Source of the DNA: Pontibacillus marinus BH030004 = DSM 16465 | Lineage (GTDB): Bacteria; Bacillota; Bacilli; Bacillales; BH030062 | Length of the DNA: 61,961 bases | Assembly: GCF_000425225.1 (NCBI RefSeq) | Contig: NZ_KE384336.1 | Coordinates: 15,244-77,204, forward strand | Direction: 5' to 3' | Shown: positions 54,194 through 61,961 of the stretch, piece by piece | Position numbering within the stretch: the first letter of the stretch is position 1 | Layout of the letters: every line of letters begins with the position of its first letter | Made by a program: the position numbers and the translations under genes | Notes under the pieces: model-generated | What the model was told of the DNA's origin: nothing | The model's database searches: none | The model's input: only the letters and a program-made list of their open reading frames with translations

Positions 54194-55620
54194 TAATCCT
54201 TAATAAACTTCCGATTAACCTTCTTCCCTTCATATGAAAACAACACATGACGATCCTCCACCATCGTATCCATATGAACAGGACGCCCCCAAAGTTGGTA
54301 AATGTATGGCATAACCTTCTCCAGATAATCCAGATCAAGCTCAACACCTTCAAAATGATGCTTGAGATAAAGCTCACCATTTTTTAAGTAATCGCCATCC
54401 TGGACAGTAAGATATGGGAACCCTCCATTTACTCGCATTGTAACGAGTTGATTCCGAACTTCTTCATAATCTTTATCAGTAATTTTGTAGTCGCGACCTT
54501 GCTTTTGGAATAGGTAAAGATCTTCTTTATGGCATAAATCCTTTGTTAAATAGTTTCGGATGAATGAGATGTCTGATTCGATTTCACGTACTTCAAACAT
54601 TTTCTCTCGTCCTGATCCAGGCTTAACCCCTAGCTCTTTCATTTCCTCTGTTGGGTTATTGTAACGCTCCTCGATATCTTCAAAGATCTTCAAGCCTAAA
54701 TAGTAAGGGTTGATTTGCGTTCTAGAAGGTTGAACGACCCCAGCGTTGAGCTTTGCAAATTCAATGGACTCGTCACTTGTTAAGTTCATCTCGCGTAGGA
54801 TTCTTGCATGCCAATAGGAAGCCCAGCCTTCGTTCATGATCTTCGTCTCCAACTGTGGCCAGAAATAAAGCATCTCTTCTCTCATCATGGTGAGGACATC
54901 GCGCTGCCAATCCTCTAACTCACGGCTGTACTCTTCAATGAATAAGAGTAGATCTTTTTCAGGTTGCGGTGGGAATTTCTTTTTCTTCTTTTTCTTTTGA
55001 GGTTGTTTCTTTTCCTCATCAATTTTCCAAATATCATCGTATGGTGTCGGACGTGGGCCTTCGAGTTCTTCCTCTTCTTCAACCTCATCCCAGGTCCAAG
55101 CTAGTTTTGGTCTTAATAAGGAAGGATCGATATGTTCTTGAATGGCAAGAACAGCATCAATGAACTCCTCTACCGTTTTACGTCCATGAATTTTTTCGTA
55201 GTAGGCGATACGCTCTGCCGTTGCCGACATTTTCTCAACCATATCGCGGTTGGTATTTTGAAAGCGTACGTTATTTTTAAAGAAATCGCAGTGTGCGAGT
55301 ACGTGTGCGACGATCAGTTTGTTTTGAATCAGACTATTGTTGTTTAATAGAAATGCATAGCATGGGTCAGAGTTCACGACGAGCTCGTATATTTTACTGA
55401 GACCAAGATCATAATGAAGCTTCATTTTATGATATTGCTTTCCGAAGCTCCAATGTGAGAATCGTGTTGGCATCCCATAAGCTCCGAACGTGTATATAAT
55501 GTCAGCGGGACAGATTTCGTAACGCATCGAATAAAAATCAAGGCCAAACCCTTCAGCGATTTCGGTAATTTCCTCAATTGAACGTTGCAACTCTTTATGT
55601 TCTGTTTGGTTCACGCTCAT
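54193..55620 (-). CDS. spoVR: Stage V sporulation protein R (SpoVR family)
   Basis: Protein of 475 residues (B. subtilis SpoVR is close to this length). Features are [49 protein letters not shown] and a basic/KKK-rich segment near 205-220. In B. subtilis it is needed for spore cortex formation. The ATG is two bases from GGGGAG; a GTG two codons later (55614) has better spacing and may be the true start. The C-terminal portion contains [19 protein letters not shown]. Single gene. Confidence 0.92.
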   Translation of the reverse strand: MSVNQTEHKELQRSIEEITEIAEGFGLDFYSMRYEICPADIIYTFGAYGMPTRFSHWSFGKQYHKMKLHYDLGLSKIYELVVNSDPCYAFLLNNNSLIQNKLIVAHVLAHCDFFKNNVRFQNTNRDMVEKMSATAERIAYYEKIHGRKTVEEFIDAVLAIQEHIDPSLLRPKLAWTWDEVEEEEELEGPRPTPYDDIWKIDEEKKQPQKKKKKKKFPPQPEKDLLLFIEEYSRELEDWQRDVLTMMREEMLYFWPQLETKIMNEGWASYWHARILREMNLTSDESIEFAKLNAGVVQPSRTQINPYYLGLKIFEDIEERYNNPTEEMKELGVKPGSGREKMFEVREIESDISFIRNYLTKDLCHKEDLYLFQKQGRDYKITDKDYEEVRNQLVTMRVNGGFPYLTVQDGDYLKNGELYLKHHFEGVELDLDYLEKVMPYIYQLWGRPVHMDTMVEDRHVLFSYEGKKVNRKFIKD

Positions 55621-55714
55621 CTCCCCTTCATACGTGTCTTATAAGTAGTGTATGAGGGAGATGGTCGGGAATGAACTTTTGATTTGTTCTAATCGTATTC
55701 TGAGAAAGTAAAAA

Positions 55715-56047
55715 TTATTGAGATGTCTCCGTAAATGTAATATCAATTAGCTTTTCCGTCTCTGTTTCAAACTTCAGATCAATAAACACCCCAAATTCAT
55801 GATTTTCCTTTCGTAACCACAATTTGAACTTCTCAACTGAGTAGGTTTCTTTCACTTCTTTTCCTCTATGAAGATAATCGATGATATCAGCGTCAGGATA
55901 TTTTTCTTTCGTTTTGCTCATGGCAAGACGTCCCCACTTGGCGTAAGATGGTGTCTCTTCATATTGACGTTGTTCTTTAGAAAAGATATTTTCTTGCGGC
56001 ATAGAGATTATAGATAATGTGATGATGATACTTAAGAATATTTTCAT
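55715..56047 (-). CDS. DUF3889 secreted protein (YqzG-like)
   Basis: Protein of 110 residues with a short N-terminal signal segment (about 2-18) and a DUF3889-type body: YAKWGRLAMSKTKEKYPDAD, IIDYLHRGKE, EKFKLWLRKENHEFGVFIDLKFETE. The family is secreted and of unknown function. AAAGGATGG precedes the ATG. Single gene. Confidence 0.82.
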   Translation of the reverse strand: MKIFLSIIITLSIISMPQENIFSKEQRQYEETPSYAKWGRLAMSKTKEKYPDADIIDYLHRGKEVKETYSVEKFKLWLRKENHEFGVFIDLKFETETEKLIDITFTETSQ

Positions 56048-56106
56048 TGTGAACCATCCTTTTTAGTTATAGGTTCTGACAATGTTAGGCTTTTATCCAA
56101 AAAAGA

Positions 56107-56137
56107 AAAACACGCTCATTTTTTCAGAGCGTGTTTT
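56107..56137 (-). terminator. Terminator of the YlaI-like gene
   Basis: AAAACACGCTC (56107-56117) with GAGCGTGTTTT (56127-56137), 11 bp; T-rich on the minus strand. Confidence 0.85.
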
Positions 56138-56147
56138 CAGATTCGTT

Positions 56148-56348
56148 CTATTTTCTACGAAGAATGGCATCATGTTGATCCAAGTCATTCACATTGATGT
56201 TTGTGTCTGCGCTGGCTTGACCTTGGATATTTTTATTACAGGAAGAACAGACAAAGATCTTTGATTCTCCACGTTTTAGCTTTTGATATTGCGGATGTTT
56301 TGAATCGATTTCACTATGTTTTTTACATGTCATGCATTGAACCTTCAA
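56148..56348 (-). CDS. Small zinc-ribbon protein (YlaI/DUF2197-like)
   Basis: Protein of 66 residues with two CxxC pairs: VQCMTCKKHSEI and FVCSSCNKNIQG, predicted to bind zinc. The spacing (CxxC...CxxC) and the size fit the YlaI family. Function unknown. The start is TTG with AAGGGG upstream. Single gene near the DUF3889 gene. Confidence 0.8.
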   Translation of the reverse strand: MKVQCMTCKKHSEIDSKHPQYQKLKRGESKIFVCSSCNKNIQGQASADTNINVNDLDQHDAILRRK

Positions 56349-56498
56349 AATACCATCCCCTTCCCTTTCTTTTAGTATAGCAATTTTTTCCTAAATGGGT
56401 GTTCAGTTCACCAGATTGTCACTTTCTCGACTTTTGTACATAATCCCCCATGATCCACAAACACTAGAGGAGGAATCCGGTAATAAGGCGGGTGTCCT

Positions 56499-57188
56499 AT
56501 GTTCAGTTTTTTGCCTCCTTTAGTTATTATTTTTGTTATTTATATATTTGTGGTGCGGATGCTTGGAAAGTCTGCTTTGGCACAACTGACGCCACATGAT
56601 TTTGCGGCCCTTTTCTTTTTGGCCTATGTAGCATTTCAGCCGATTCAAATTGATACATACGTCCAATCGTTTATCGGCATCGTTGCGATTGGATTAACCC
56701 ACTATTTAATGTCTAGATTAAGTTTGGTCGATGGAGTTAAACACTGGATCATTGGACAACCGACTGTGCTTGTTCGGCATGGAGAGATCCTTCCTGCGAA
56801 CTTAAAGCGCAGTCACTTTTCTCTTACCGAATTGTTATCCGTGTTACGGACATCAGGATACCCTCGGGTCAAAGATATTGAGTATGCCTTTTTGGAACCG
56901 AACGGGGATGTTAGTATCGTCCCCAAGCGTGAATATGCTCCACTTACACCTAGCCATTTAGGTATGGAGCCTGAATATGAAGGGATTCCGTTAACCATGA
57001 TTGTAGAAGGTAAGGTCCAGAAGCGTAATTTAAAGCTAATTAATCGAGATGAGGATTGGTTGAACCAACAGCTGGCTTCACAAGGTTTTCATAATACATC
57101 GAACATCTTTTTTGCCTACATTTTGGATGGGGATAATGAACTTGAAATTGTATCTTATCCTACAAATACGAAAGAAAGCGAGGGCTAA
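56499..57188 (+). CDS. YetF/DUF421-family membrane protein
   Basis: Protein of 229 residues with two to three N-terminal helices and a soluble C-terminal domain. Signatures: RMLGKSALAQLTPHDFAALFFLAYVAF, RHGEILPANLKRSHFSLTELLSVLRTSGYPRVKDIEYAFLEPNGDVSIVPK and YAPLTPSHLG. Paralogue of the gene at 38754 and of similar length. The ATG has GGCGGGTG nearby and AGGAGG a little further upstream. Upstream leader is purine-rich. Function unknown. Confidence 0.88.
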   Translation: MFSFLPPLVIIFVIYIFVVRMLGKSALAQLTPHDFAALFFLAYVAFQPIQIDTYVQSFIGIVAIGLTHYLMSRLSLVDGVKHWIIGQPTVLVRHGEILPANLKRSHFSLTELLSVLRTSGYPRVKDIEYAFLEPNGDVSIVPKREYAPLTPSHLGMEPEYEGIPLTMIVEGKVQKRNLKLINRDEDWLNQQLASQGFHNTSNIFFAYILDGDNELEIVSYPTNTKESEG

Positions 57189-57207
57189 GGGGGCGCTCGT
57201 TTTTTTT

Positions 57208-57360
57208 ATGAGTTAAATGTTGTAAATATGAGCGACTACAAATTTTTATGGGCGGGTAACAATCGATGTGAGCGGTGACTTGGATTTATGATTGATCTGG
57301 TAAGAATATGAGCGATCACCTATATTTTTGATCACTTTTTACCAAAATATGAGCGTTCTT
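57208..57360. repeat. 20-bp phased degenerate repeat (array C)
   Basis: Eight units with xTGAGCG-like starts at 57208, 57228, 57248, 57268, 57288, 57308, 57328 and 57349, i.e. a 20-bp period with one 21-bp step. Consensus is about ATGAGCGATNACNTATTTTT. It lies between the convergent YetF and YhcN-like genes and has no ribosome site or open frame of length. Confidence 0.8.
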
Positions 57361-57378
57361 GCCTTTATACAAAAAATG

Positions 57379-57403
57379 AGCACTCGTCGGAACGAGCGCT
57401 CAC
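57379..57403. terminator. Hairpin at the end of the YhcN-like gene
   Basis: GAGCACTCGT-CGGA-ACGAGCGCTC with one mismatch (about 57378-57402). On the minus strand it precedes TTTTTTGTAT-like sequence, fitting the terminator of the gene at 57409. Confidence 0.7.
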
Positions 57404-57408
57404 CTATA

Positions 57409-57984
57409 TTATTCAGCTTCTGGGAATAGACGGTCGGTCATCTGACCAAACTCTTGAAAAAACCCACGAACGGGGTCACCATTTCTTACATCGTCTACAT
57501 AGTCACCAGTCATCTTGAAGAAATCTGGGTTTGCTGACACATATACATTATCGATATCAGGGTCTGTGTTCTTCACAATATCAGCGATTTTACTTTTTAA
57601 ATTATCGTTGATTTCACGTTTATTGTCGCCTTCTTTTACAACAGCTACATAAGCATTGTTTTCTGTTGTAAGAACGTAAGAGCGATCAACTTCACTTACC
57701 TGACTTGAGATGTTCTTCGCTGCTTTACGAGCAACATCATATCGATTATTGTTATCATTGTTCATGTTGTCATAGTCCTGACCATCACGGTTTCCATTAA
57801 AAGGACCATTGTCATAATCGACATTATTAAATCCATCTTCATTAGGGGAATATTGCGTGTTGTACGCACTATCTTCATAGTCATTCCCTTTCTTACCCAT
57901 TCTTGCTTCTTGATCGTCTCCTGCCTGGCAACCAAATAAAACTGTTGCAGACAGTAACGTCATTCCTAATACTTTCACCTTCAT
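57409..57984 (-). CDS. YhcN/YlaJ-family spore lipoprotein
   Basis: Protein of 191 residues with lipobox LFGC, an Asn/Asp/Gly-rich middle region and a YhcN/YlaJ domain (RYDVARKAAKNISSQVSEVDRSYVLTTENNAYVAVV; VYVSANPDFFKM; DDVRNGDPVRGFFQEF). Such lipoproteins are found in the spore coat or inner membrane and are expressed during sporulation. AAGGAGG precedes the ATG. Single gene. Confidence 0.88.
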   Translation of the reverse strand: MKVKVLGMTLLSATVLFGCQAGDDQEARMGKKGNDYEDSAYNTQYSPNEDGFNNVDYDNGPFNGNRDGQDYDNMNNDNNNRYDVARKAAKNISSQVSEVDRSYVLTTENNAYVAVVKEGDNKREINDNLKSKIADIVKNTDPDIDNVYVSANPDFFKMTGDYVDDVRNGDPVRGFFQEFGQMTDRLFPEAE

Positions 57985-58071
57985 GATGTGTTTCCTCCTT
58001 GAAGAAATATTGTGGTGTGTTCTTATTATGAGAAGATCATCAACTCTTTATTCTTCAAGGAGGCGTTTGGA

Positions 58072-58194
58072 TTACTGCCTATTTTCGGATATAGGAGTAA
58101 ATAAACTAACACCAGATATTTCAGGTTGTTCTTTGCCGCCATTCAGCTCATTATAAAAAACAATAAGTCCGATTACCATTAAAATAATTAACAT
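58072..58194 (-). CDS. Short membrane peptide, 40 or more residues
   Basis: Frame of 40 codons from ATG with one membrane segment (LIILMVIGLIVFYN) and a polar C-terminus. No ribosome site is found before that ATG. The frame extends eight codons further upstream to an ATC preceded by AAAGG (58218), which would give a basic KRN start, so a non-AUG start or a missed start is possible. No family recognised. Similar single-helix peptides are common in spore formers. Confidence 0.4.
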   Translation of the reverse strand: MLIILMVIGLIVFYNELNGGKEQPEISGVSLFTPISENRQ

Positions 58195-58285
58195 GATGGT
58201 AAATGCATTTCGTTTGATAAACGATCAACCTTTCATAAAATTACATTTACAGTAAAGATTCCCGAAGTTTGCTTCAAGAAAACAC

Positions 58286-58316
58286 GAAAAAAGCTGCACT
58301 ATTTAGCGCAGCTTTG
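58286..58316 (-). terminator. Terminator of small basic protein gene
   Basis: AAAGCTGC (58290-58297) with GCAGCTTT (58308-58315); on the minus strand a T-run follows. Confidence 0.75.
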
Positions 58317-58324
58317 GTTTACTC

Positions 58325-58513
58325 TTAGTGATTATTCGGATGCTTCAGTTGAGATTTCGCACCTTTTTTGGAACGATACTCTTTACCTTTATTTTGATCA
58401 CCAGAAGCAATTTCTTTTCCAAATTCTTCGTTCATCTTACCGCCTTTTAGTTTCCCTGTTCGTTTTGGCGAGCTTTGGTTTTGGCTTCCTTTTGCACCAT
58501 TTCGGCTTGTCAT
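58325..58513 (-). CDS. Small hydrophilic basic protein, unknown
   Basis: Protein of 62 residues, very rich in Lys, Gly, Ser and Asn (SRNGAKGSQNQSSPKRTG; EFGKEIASGDQNKGK). It recalls minor acid-soluble spore proteins but I cannot match it to a known one. The ATG is preceded by AAAGGAGAGAG; an upstream ATG has no site. Single gene with terminator. Confidence 0.6.
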   Translation of the reverse strand: MTSRNGAKGSQNQSSPKRTGKLKGGKMNEEFGKEIASGDQNKGKEYRSKKGAKSQLKHPNNH

Positions 58514-58686
58514 GGATGACTCTCTCCTTTGTAAGGTTGTCATCATTAGATTTCGCTCGTCAGGGAAGAACTATACACAAATCAAGTCGAGCAAGTTTTA
58601 ACAAGACCACCATAAACGTCATAGGGTGCTTAATCCGTAAACCGGCAACAATAGAAATAACCCTTCGTGAAAGGGGTCAATAACAC

Positions 58687-58950
58687 ATGTCAGTCTATAT
58701 TGCCGATTATGATAAAGCGCTCTATTTTACACTGTGGGGACAATGGGACGATTTGCTGATCTTAATGGTACGAACACAGGACGACTTCTTATCCAAAAAA
58801 ATCGAAACATTTTTGCACGCGTATCACTACTCCTCAAATGATCAGCAAGTCATGACCATGCATCATAACCTGATGCATTACATTGACCATGCTATGCTCA
58901 ATACCCCATCTTATACCATGATGGATGAAGAACAACCCACCTTACACTAG
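58687..58950 (+). CDS. yhdB: YhdB-like small conserved protein
   Basis: Protein of 87 residues beginning SVYIADYDKALYFTLWGQWDDLLILMVRTQDD and continuing with KIETFLHAYHY and HYIDHAMLNTPSY. It resembles YhdB of B. subtilis. Its neighbour on the other strand is the azoreductase, as in B. subtilis, which supports the call. Function unknown. GAAAGGGG precedes the ATG. Single gene with a shared bidirectional terminator. Confidence 0.72.
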   Translation: MSVYIADYDKALYFTLWGQWDDLLILMVRTQDDFLSKKIETFLHAYHYSSNDQQVMTMHHNLMHYIDHAMLNTPSYTMMDEEQPTLH

Positions 58951-58962
58951 AGCTTTAATAAA

Positions 58963-58996
58963 AACAGCCTCTCCAATGGAAAAGGAGAGGCTGTTC
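58963..58996. terminator. Bidirectional terminator between yhdB-like and azoreductase genes
   Basis: AACAGCCTCTCC (58963-58974) with GGAGAGGCTGTT (58984-58995), 12 bp perfect; A-run and T-rich sides. Confidence 0.88.
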
Positions 58997-58997
58997 T

Positions 58998-59516
58998 TTA
59001 TTTTGTATAACGATCTAGATACCATTTAAATTCACTGAGCACAAAATCCACTTGCTCACTCGCCTCATCGGCTAGTTTATCTTCTTCACGAATAAAACAA
59101 TATGGATCAAGAACTAATTGATTTGGGATTACATTAGCATAAAGGCCGCGGCCGATTGTTCTCATTTGGTTTAAGGAATTAATTCCACCTTTTCCTCCAC
59201 CTGCTACTGAAAAAAGTAGTGTAGGCTTATGGCGAAAATGGTCTCCCCCTAAAAAATCTAAGCAATTTTTTAAAGCTCCACTCATTCCGCTATGATATTC
59301 AGGTGATAACCACACAAAGGCATCTGCTTCATCAGCCGTTTTCTCGAGAAGTTGCACCTCAGCGTGATCTTTTTGTTCTTTTTCCCCATTAAAAAGAGGA
59401 AGTTCTAATGTACTTAAATCCACTAATTTTGCATCTAATTTTTCTGCAACATGCTTTGCTGCGATACGTGTTCTACCATATTTTCTTGGTGTTCCATTAA
59501 TTACTACGATATTCAA
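58998..59516 (-). CDS. azr: NADPH-dependent FMN reductase/azoreductase (Azr/YhdA)
   Basis: Flavodoxin-like reductase of 172 residues. VVINGTPRKYGRTRIAAKHVAE binds FMN phosphate, and LSPEYHSGMSGALKNCLDFLGGD and VAGGGKGGINSLNQMRTIGRGLYANVIPNQLVLDP are characteristic of the YhdA group. It reduces FMN or azo compounds with NADPH. TTG start with AAAGGAGG upstream. Directly downstream of the redox two-component operon, as in B. subtilis yhcY-yhcZ-yhdA. Confidence 0.9.
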   Translation of the reverse strand: MNIVVINGTPRKYGRTRIAAKHVAEKLDAKLVDLSTLELPLFNGEKEQKDHAEVQLLEKTADEADAFVWLSPEYHSGMSGALKNCLDFLGGDHFRHKPTLLFSVAGGGKGGINSLNQMRTIGRGLYANVIPNQLVLDPYCFIREEDKLADEASEQVDFVLSEFKWYLDRYTK

Positions 59517-59598
59517 CGTAAATCCTCCTTTGATCTCTACAAACAGTGTACCCTACCAAGTGATTTGCTACATCGATGGATGGAAGGAATTTTTAATA

Positions 59599-59630
59599 CA
59601 AAAAAAGCCTGATATACATCAGACTTTTCT
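59599..59630 (-). terminator. Possible terminator of response regulator gene
   Basis: AAAGCCTGAT (59604-59613) and ATCAGACTTT (59618-59627) with one mismatch; T-run on the minus strand. Confidence 0.6.
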
Positions 59631-59650
59631 CAGACTTTAGACTGAAATCA

Positions 59651-60295
59651 TTACGCTTTTTTCAAATACTTTACCGCAAACAACGCTGCCTGTGTACGAT
59701 CATGTACTTCAAGTTTAGACAAGATGTTGGATACGTGCGTTTTGACCGTCTTTTCTGTGATGTATAAACTACTCGATATTTCTTTATTGCTTTTTCCCTT
59801 CATGATCTCCTTAAGGACATCACTTTCTCGTTTGGTTAACGAATCGATTTTCGCTCGCTCTTCTTTTTCATTATCCCCAGTGACGTGTGTCATCAAATGT
59901 GAAGCAGCTTTTGCTGTAATCGTACTTTCACCTTTTACAACTCTTCGAATGGCTTCAGCTAGTTCATCAGGCTCCACGTCTTTTAATTGATAACCATTTG
60001 CTCCAGCTTGGATAGCTGGAATAACGGAATCATAATCCGAAAAGCTCGTTAGCATCATGATCTTCACCTGATCATTTTCCGCTCGAATCGCTTTCGCTGC
60101 TTCCACACCGTCCATTTCGGGCATCTGTACATCAAGAAGTGCAACATCAATCTCTTTAACTTTGATTATATCTAAGGCTTCTTTCCCGTTTGAGGCCTCT
60201 GCTACAACCTCAATATCGGTCTGTGTCTGAAAGAAGAACACAAGACCTTTGCGCACAACCTGATGATCGTCGGCTATCAGGATTTTTATCGCCAT
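59651..60295 (-). CDS. yhcZ: NarL/LuxR-family response regulator (YhcZ-like)
   Basis: Response regulator of 214 residues. Receiver domain 1-120 with phosphoacceptor Asp55 in VALLDVQMPEMDG and Lys in NGYQLKDVEPDE; LuxR-type HTH from about 150 (LTKRESDVLKEIMKGKSNKEISSSLYITEKTVKTHVSNIL). Paired with the sensor kinase gene 12 bp upstream. By position and the Fe-S-like sensor it matches YhcZ/AirR. AAGGGGG precedes the ATG. Confidence 0.92.
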   Translation of the reverse strand: MAIKILIADDHQVVRKGLVFFFQTQTDIEVVAEASNGKEALDIIKVKEIDVALLDVQMPEMDGVEAAKAIRAENDQVKIMMLTSFSDYDSVIPAIQAGANGYQLKDVEPDELAEAIRRVVKGESTITAKAASHLMTHVTGDNEKEERAKIDSLTKRESDVLKEIMKGKSNKEISSSLYITEKTVKTHVSNILSKLEVHDRTQAALFAVKYLKKA

Positions 60296-60307
60296 CTTTC
60301 TTCCCCC

Positions 60308-61753
60308 TTACGAAAATGGGATAGTGACACGTATTGTGGTTCCCTTACCGATCCCACTTTGTATTTCACATTCGCCACCAAGCGTTTCTGCTCGTTCACA
60401 CATCCCCTTTAGCCCAAAGGATGGATAGTTCTCATACGCTTCTTGATCAAAACCTTTGCCGTTATCTTCAATGATTAATATGGCATGATCTTGTTGTTTA
60501 TGAAGGGTTATAGAAACACGGTCACATTGCGCGTGTTTTTTTGCATTATGAAGCGCTTCCTGGCCGATGCGCCATAAAGCTTCCTCTATCGCATTCGGCA
60601 TTCTATGTGTTCCTTTTGACGAGACGTTGTTTTCCAAACCTATTTTGTCTGCGTGTTGTTTGAGGCCAGATAGCACGCCTTCTTCTAACCCATGAGGTTT
60701 TAGTCGTTGGATGAGTGTACGCATTTCTTTTAGCGCATCTGAACTCATGGTTTGAATCGAATCCAGCTGCTGCGTAAGAGAATCTTCTTTGGTTAACGTT
60801 TTAGCACCTTTAGCTGTAAGAACCACTGAAAATAAAAGCTGGTTCACTGAGTCGTGAAGATCCTGCGCAAGGCGTGCTCGTTCGTTAAAACGTGCCATGT
60901 CTTTTTCCCGGTCCTGAAGTCGGAGGTCTCGAAAAGATAAATCGACGTATTCAATGGCTAAGTCTAATGTATCTGTTTCCATTGGTTTTAATCGTCTACG
61001 AAAACGAATGTTGAGCATATCCTTTTGATCGGATAATTCATAATGATGATAAAGTTGAACGTGCTTCTCTACTTCGTCATCCCCTAATTGGAATCCTTGA
61101 ATATGTATGGAGATGGCTTCAATTGGTAGTAATTTGCGTAATTCTTCTAGCGTGATATAACTTAACTCTTCTATATTCTTTGCATTCCGCACACGTTTTG
61201 AAAGAGTATGTAACTGTTCCAAAAGACGTACGCGCATTTCTTCTTTTTCGTATTGTTCAATTCGTTTAAGTGCAGTACCCATTTGAAGTGCGACTGCTTC
61301 AATCAGATCGAGTTCTTCTTTTACATATGTCGAACGATTGGGTGCTGCAACATTTAAAAGCCCGAATGTTTCCGTAGGCGTTTTGAGTGGGACAGTGGCA
61401 TGGTGCGTAATACCATTTGTGTCTTCTCTTCCCGCTTCAATCTCTTTTTTAATTCGCTTACAGCTCATAATATTCGTCGCTTCCGTTAAGGAGCCTTGTT
61501 TATAGCTATTGATACAATAGCAATCCTCCCCACACATCGGCTGCTTGTCATCATGAGATAAAGCTGTCGGGAGGGATGCATCAGCCACAAGATGGATATC
61601 TTCTTCCTCAAGAAAAATCCAACCGCTTTCAAAATGCGTAATTTGAATGAGCTGCTTCAACACTTGTTGAAGCATATCCTCTTTATGCTGGCACTGATTT
61701 AACGTTTCCGCGATCGTCTTTAACGTCTCTAACCTTTGCCGTTCATCAAACAT
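60308..61753 (-). CDS. yhcY: GAF-domain sensor histidine kinase with Cys cluster (YhcY/AirS-like)
   Basis: Sensor kinase of 481 residues, soluble. A GAF domain at about 8-165 holds Cys74, Cys78, Cys80 and Cys98 (MCGEDCYCIN and MSCKRI), a cluster like that of AirS, which binds an oxygen-sensitive Fe-S centre. A second GAF-like region (180-270) follows. HisKA_3 domain with His300 in LAQDLHDSVNQLLFS, and HATPase_c (EALWRIGQEALHNAKKHA; DNGKGFD). It phosphorylates the adjacent response regulator. The upstream ribosome site is weak. First gene of the operon. Confidence 0.9.
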   Translation of the reverse strand: MFDERQRLETLKTIAETLNQCQHKEDMLQQVLKQLIQITHFESGWIFLEEEDIHLVADASLPTALSHDDKQPMCGEDCYCINSYKQGSLTEATNIMSCKRIKKEIEAGREDTNGITHHATVPLKTPTETFGLLNVAAPNRSTYVKEELDLIEAVALQMGTALKRIEQYEKEEMRVRLLEQLHTLSKRVRNAKNIEELSYITLEELRKLLPIEAISIHIQGFQLGDDEVEKHVQLYHHYELSDQKDMLNIRFRRRLKPMETDTLDLAIEYVDLSFRDLRLQDREKDMARFNERARLAQDLHDSVNQLLFSVVLTAKGAKTLTKEDSLTQQLDSIQTMSSDALKEMRTLIQRLKPHGLEEGVLSGLKQHADKIGLENNVSSKGTHRMPNAIEEALWRIGQEALHNAKKHAQCDRVSITLHKQQDHAILIIEDNGKGFDQEAYENYPSFGLKGMCERAETLGGECEIQSGIGKGTTIRVTIPFS

Positions 61754-61863
61754 GGGATCCCAAACTTTCTGTAGTAACGTTATGAATAGTATATCAAAAA
61801 TGTGGAGGTGTGGGTAAGAAAGCGCTTTTGTGTGTGAGTCAGGGAAGGTGTGATTCGGGCGGG

Positions 61864-61961
61864 CTTCCTCACTAATCTAGTGGCTTCATCACTTATTTAT
61901 GGGAATTCCTCACTTATATGGCGTGCTTCTTCACTTTTTCGCACAACTTCCTCACTTATAT
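61864..61961. repeat. About 21-bp tandem repeat cut by the window end (array D)
   Basis: Four to five units with starts at 61864, 61884, 61905, 61926 and 61947. Each begins CTTCCTCACT or a close variant and continues with TTATAT-like sequence. It lies upstream of the sensor kinase gene and has no ribosome site or long frame. Confidence 0.85.

Noticed and set aside
54102-54380. 92-codon frame on the minus strand near the end of spoVR as a gene
   Set aside because: It overlaps spoVR in another frame and lacks a ribosome site; it is a shadow of spoVR.

Overview
The window comes from a spore-forming member of the Bacillaceae (Firmicutes). Evidence seen here: SpoVR and a YhcN/YlaJ-type spore lipoprotein, strong AAGGAGG-type ribosome binding sites with many TTG and GTG starts, LicT/RAT antitermination, a yybP-ykoY manganese riboswitch, a TxpA/BsrG-type small toxin, and a gene run (two-component pair, azoreductase, YhdB-like) ordered as in the Bacillus subtilis yhcY-yhcZ-yhdA-yhdB region. 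A halotolerant genus such as Halobacillus or Pontibacillus is my guess from overall flavour only. Nearly everything is chromosomal housekeeping or accessory content. I see no insertion sequence, prophage, CRISPR array, rRNA or tRNA.

Layout. 1-190: a 21-bp tandem array. 245-6259 (minus): a fatty-acid-type beta-oxidation operon (acyl-CoA dehydrogenase, alpha-methylacyl-CoA racemase-like CaiB protein, acyl-CoA ligase, hydroxyacyl-CoA dehydrogenase, thiolase) with a cre box downstream of its promoter. 6414-8163 (minus): cobalamin-binding-like protein, cysteine hydrolase and a Fos-like VOC enzyme. 8241-14693: peptidase E, an HD hydrolase, two GNAT acetyltransferases, an ABC exporter with a membrane-anchored partner, and a universal stress protein. 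14966-18305: a SulP permease and a ChrA transporter, convergent, with a 23-unit 21-bp array between their terminators. 18394-22469: acetyltransferases, a methyltransferase and cardiolipin synthase. 22553-22960: a large intergenic inverted-repeat element with RNA-like hairpins. 23045-32921: nucleotidyltransferase-fold proteins, YczE-like protein, an SDR/QueA-like/VOC cassette, a MerR-methyltransferase fusion on a classic 19-bp-spacer promoter, and D-amino acid aminotransferase. 32985-33280: a type I toxin-antitoxin-like locus. 33337-44863: a C39-like protease and many small membrane proteins and lipoproteins, plus RarD, YetF, a riboswitch-controlled TerC protein and a LysM L,D-transpeptidase. 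45041-47839: a sulfide/persulfide operon (two rhodanese-like proteins and a rhodanese-persulfide dioxygenase fusion) with a CsoR/CstR-like operator, followed by a Prx6-type peroxiredoxin. 48418-48630: a truncated Ktr potassium-transporter remnant. 48999-53390: licT-bglP-bglH beta-glucoside operon with two RAT/terminator switches. 53545-61753: lipoproteins, SpoVR, a second YetF, YhcN-like protein, azoreductase and an AirS/YhcY-like redox two-component system. The window ends inside another array of about 21 bp.

The most interesting items are these. (1) The toxin locus: the position aligning with Met1 of the TxpA/BsrG family is ATA, the Shine-Dalgarno sits in a hairpin, and the 5' leader is complementary to two 3' segments. 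(2) The 22.55-22.96 kb element contains tandem 52-nt units whose hairpins differ by paired substitutions. (3) Four separate arrays with a 20-21 bp period lie outside coding sequence. (4) A translationally coupled SDR/QueA-paralogue/VOC cassette. (5) The Mn riboswitch is followed by two near-identical terminators. All functional calls rest on reading the sequence and on remembered family features; no search was run.
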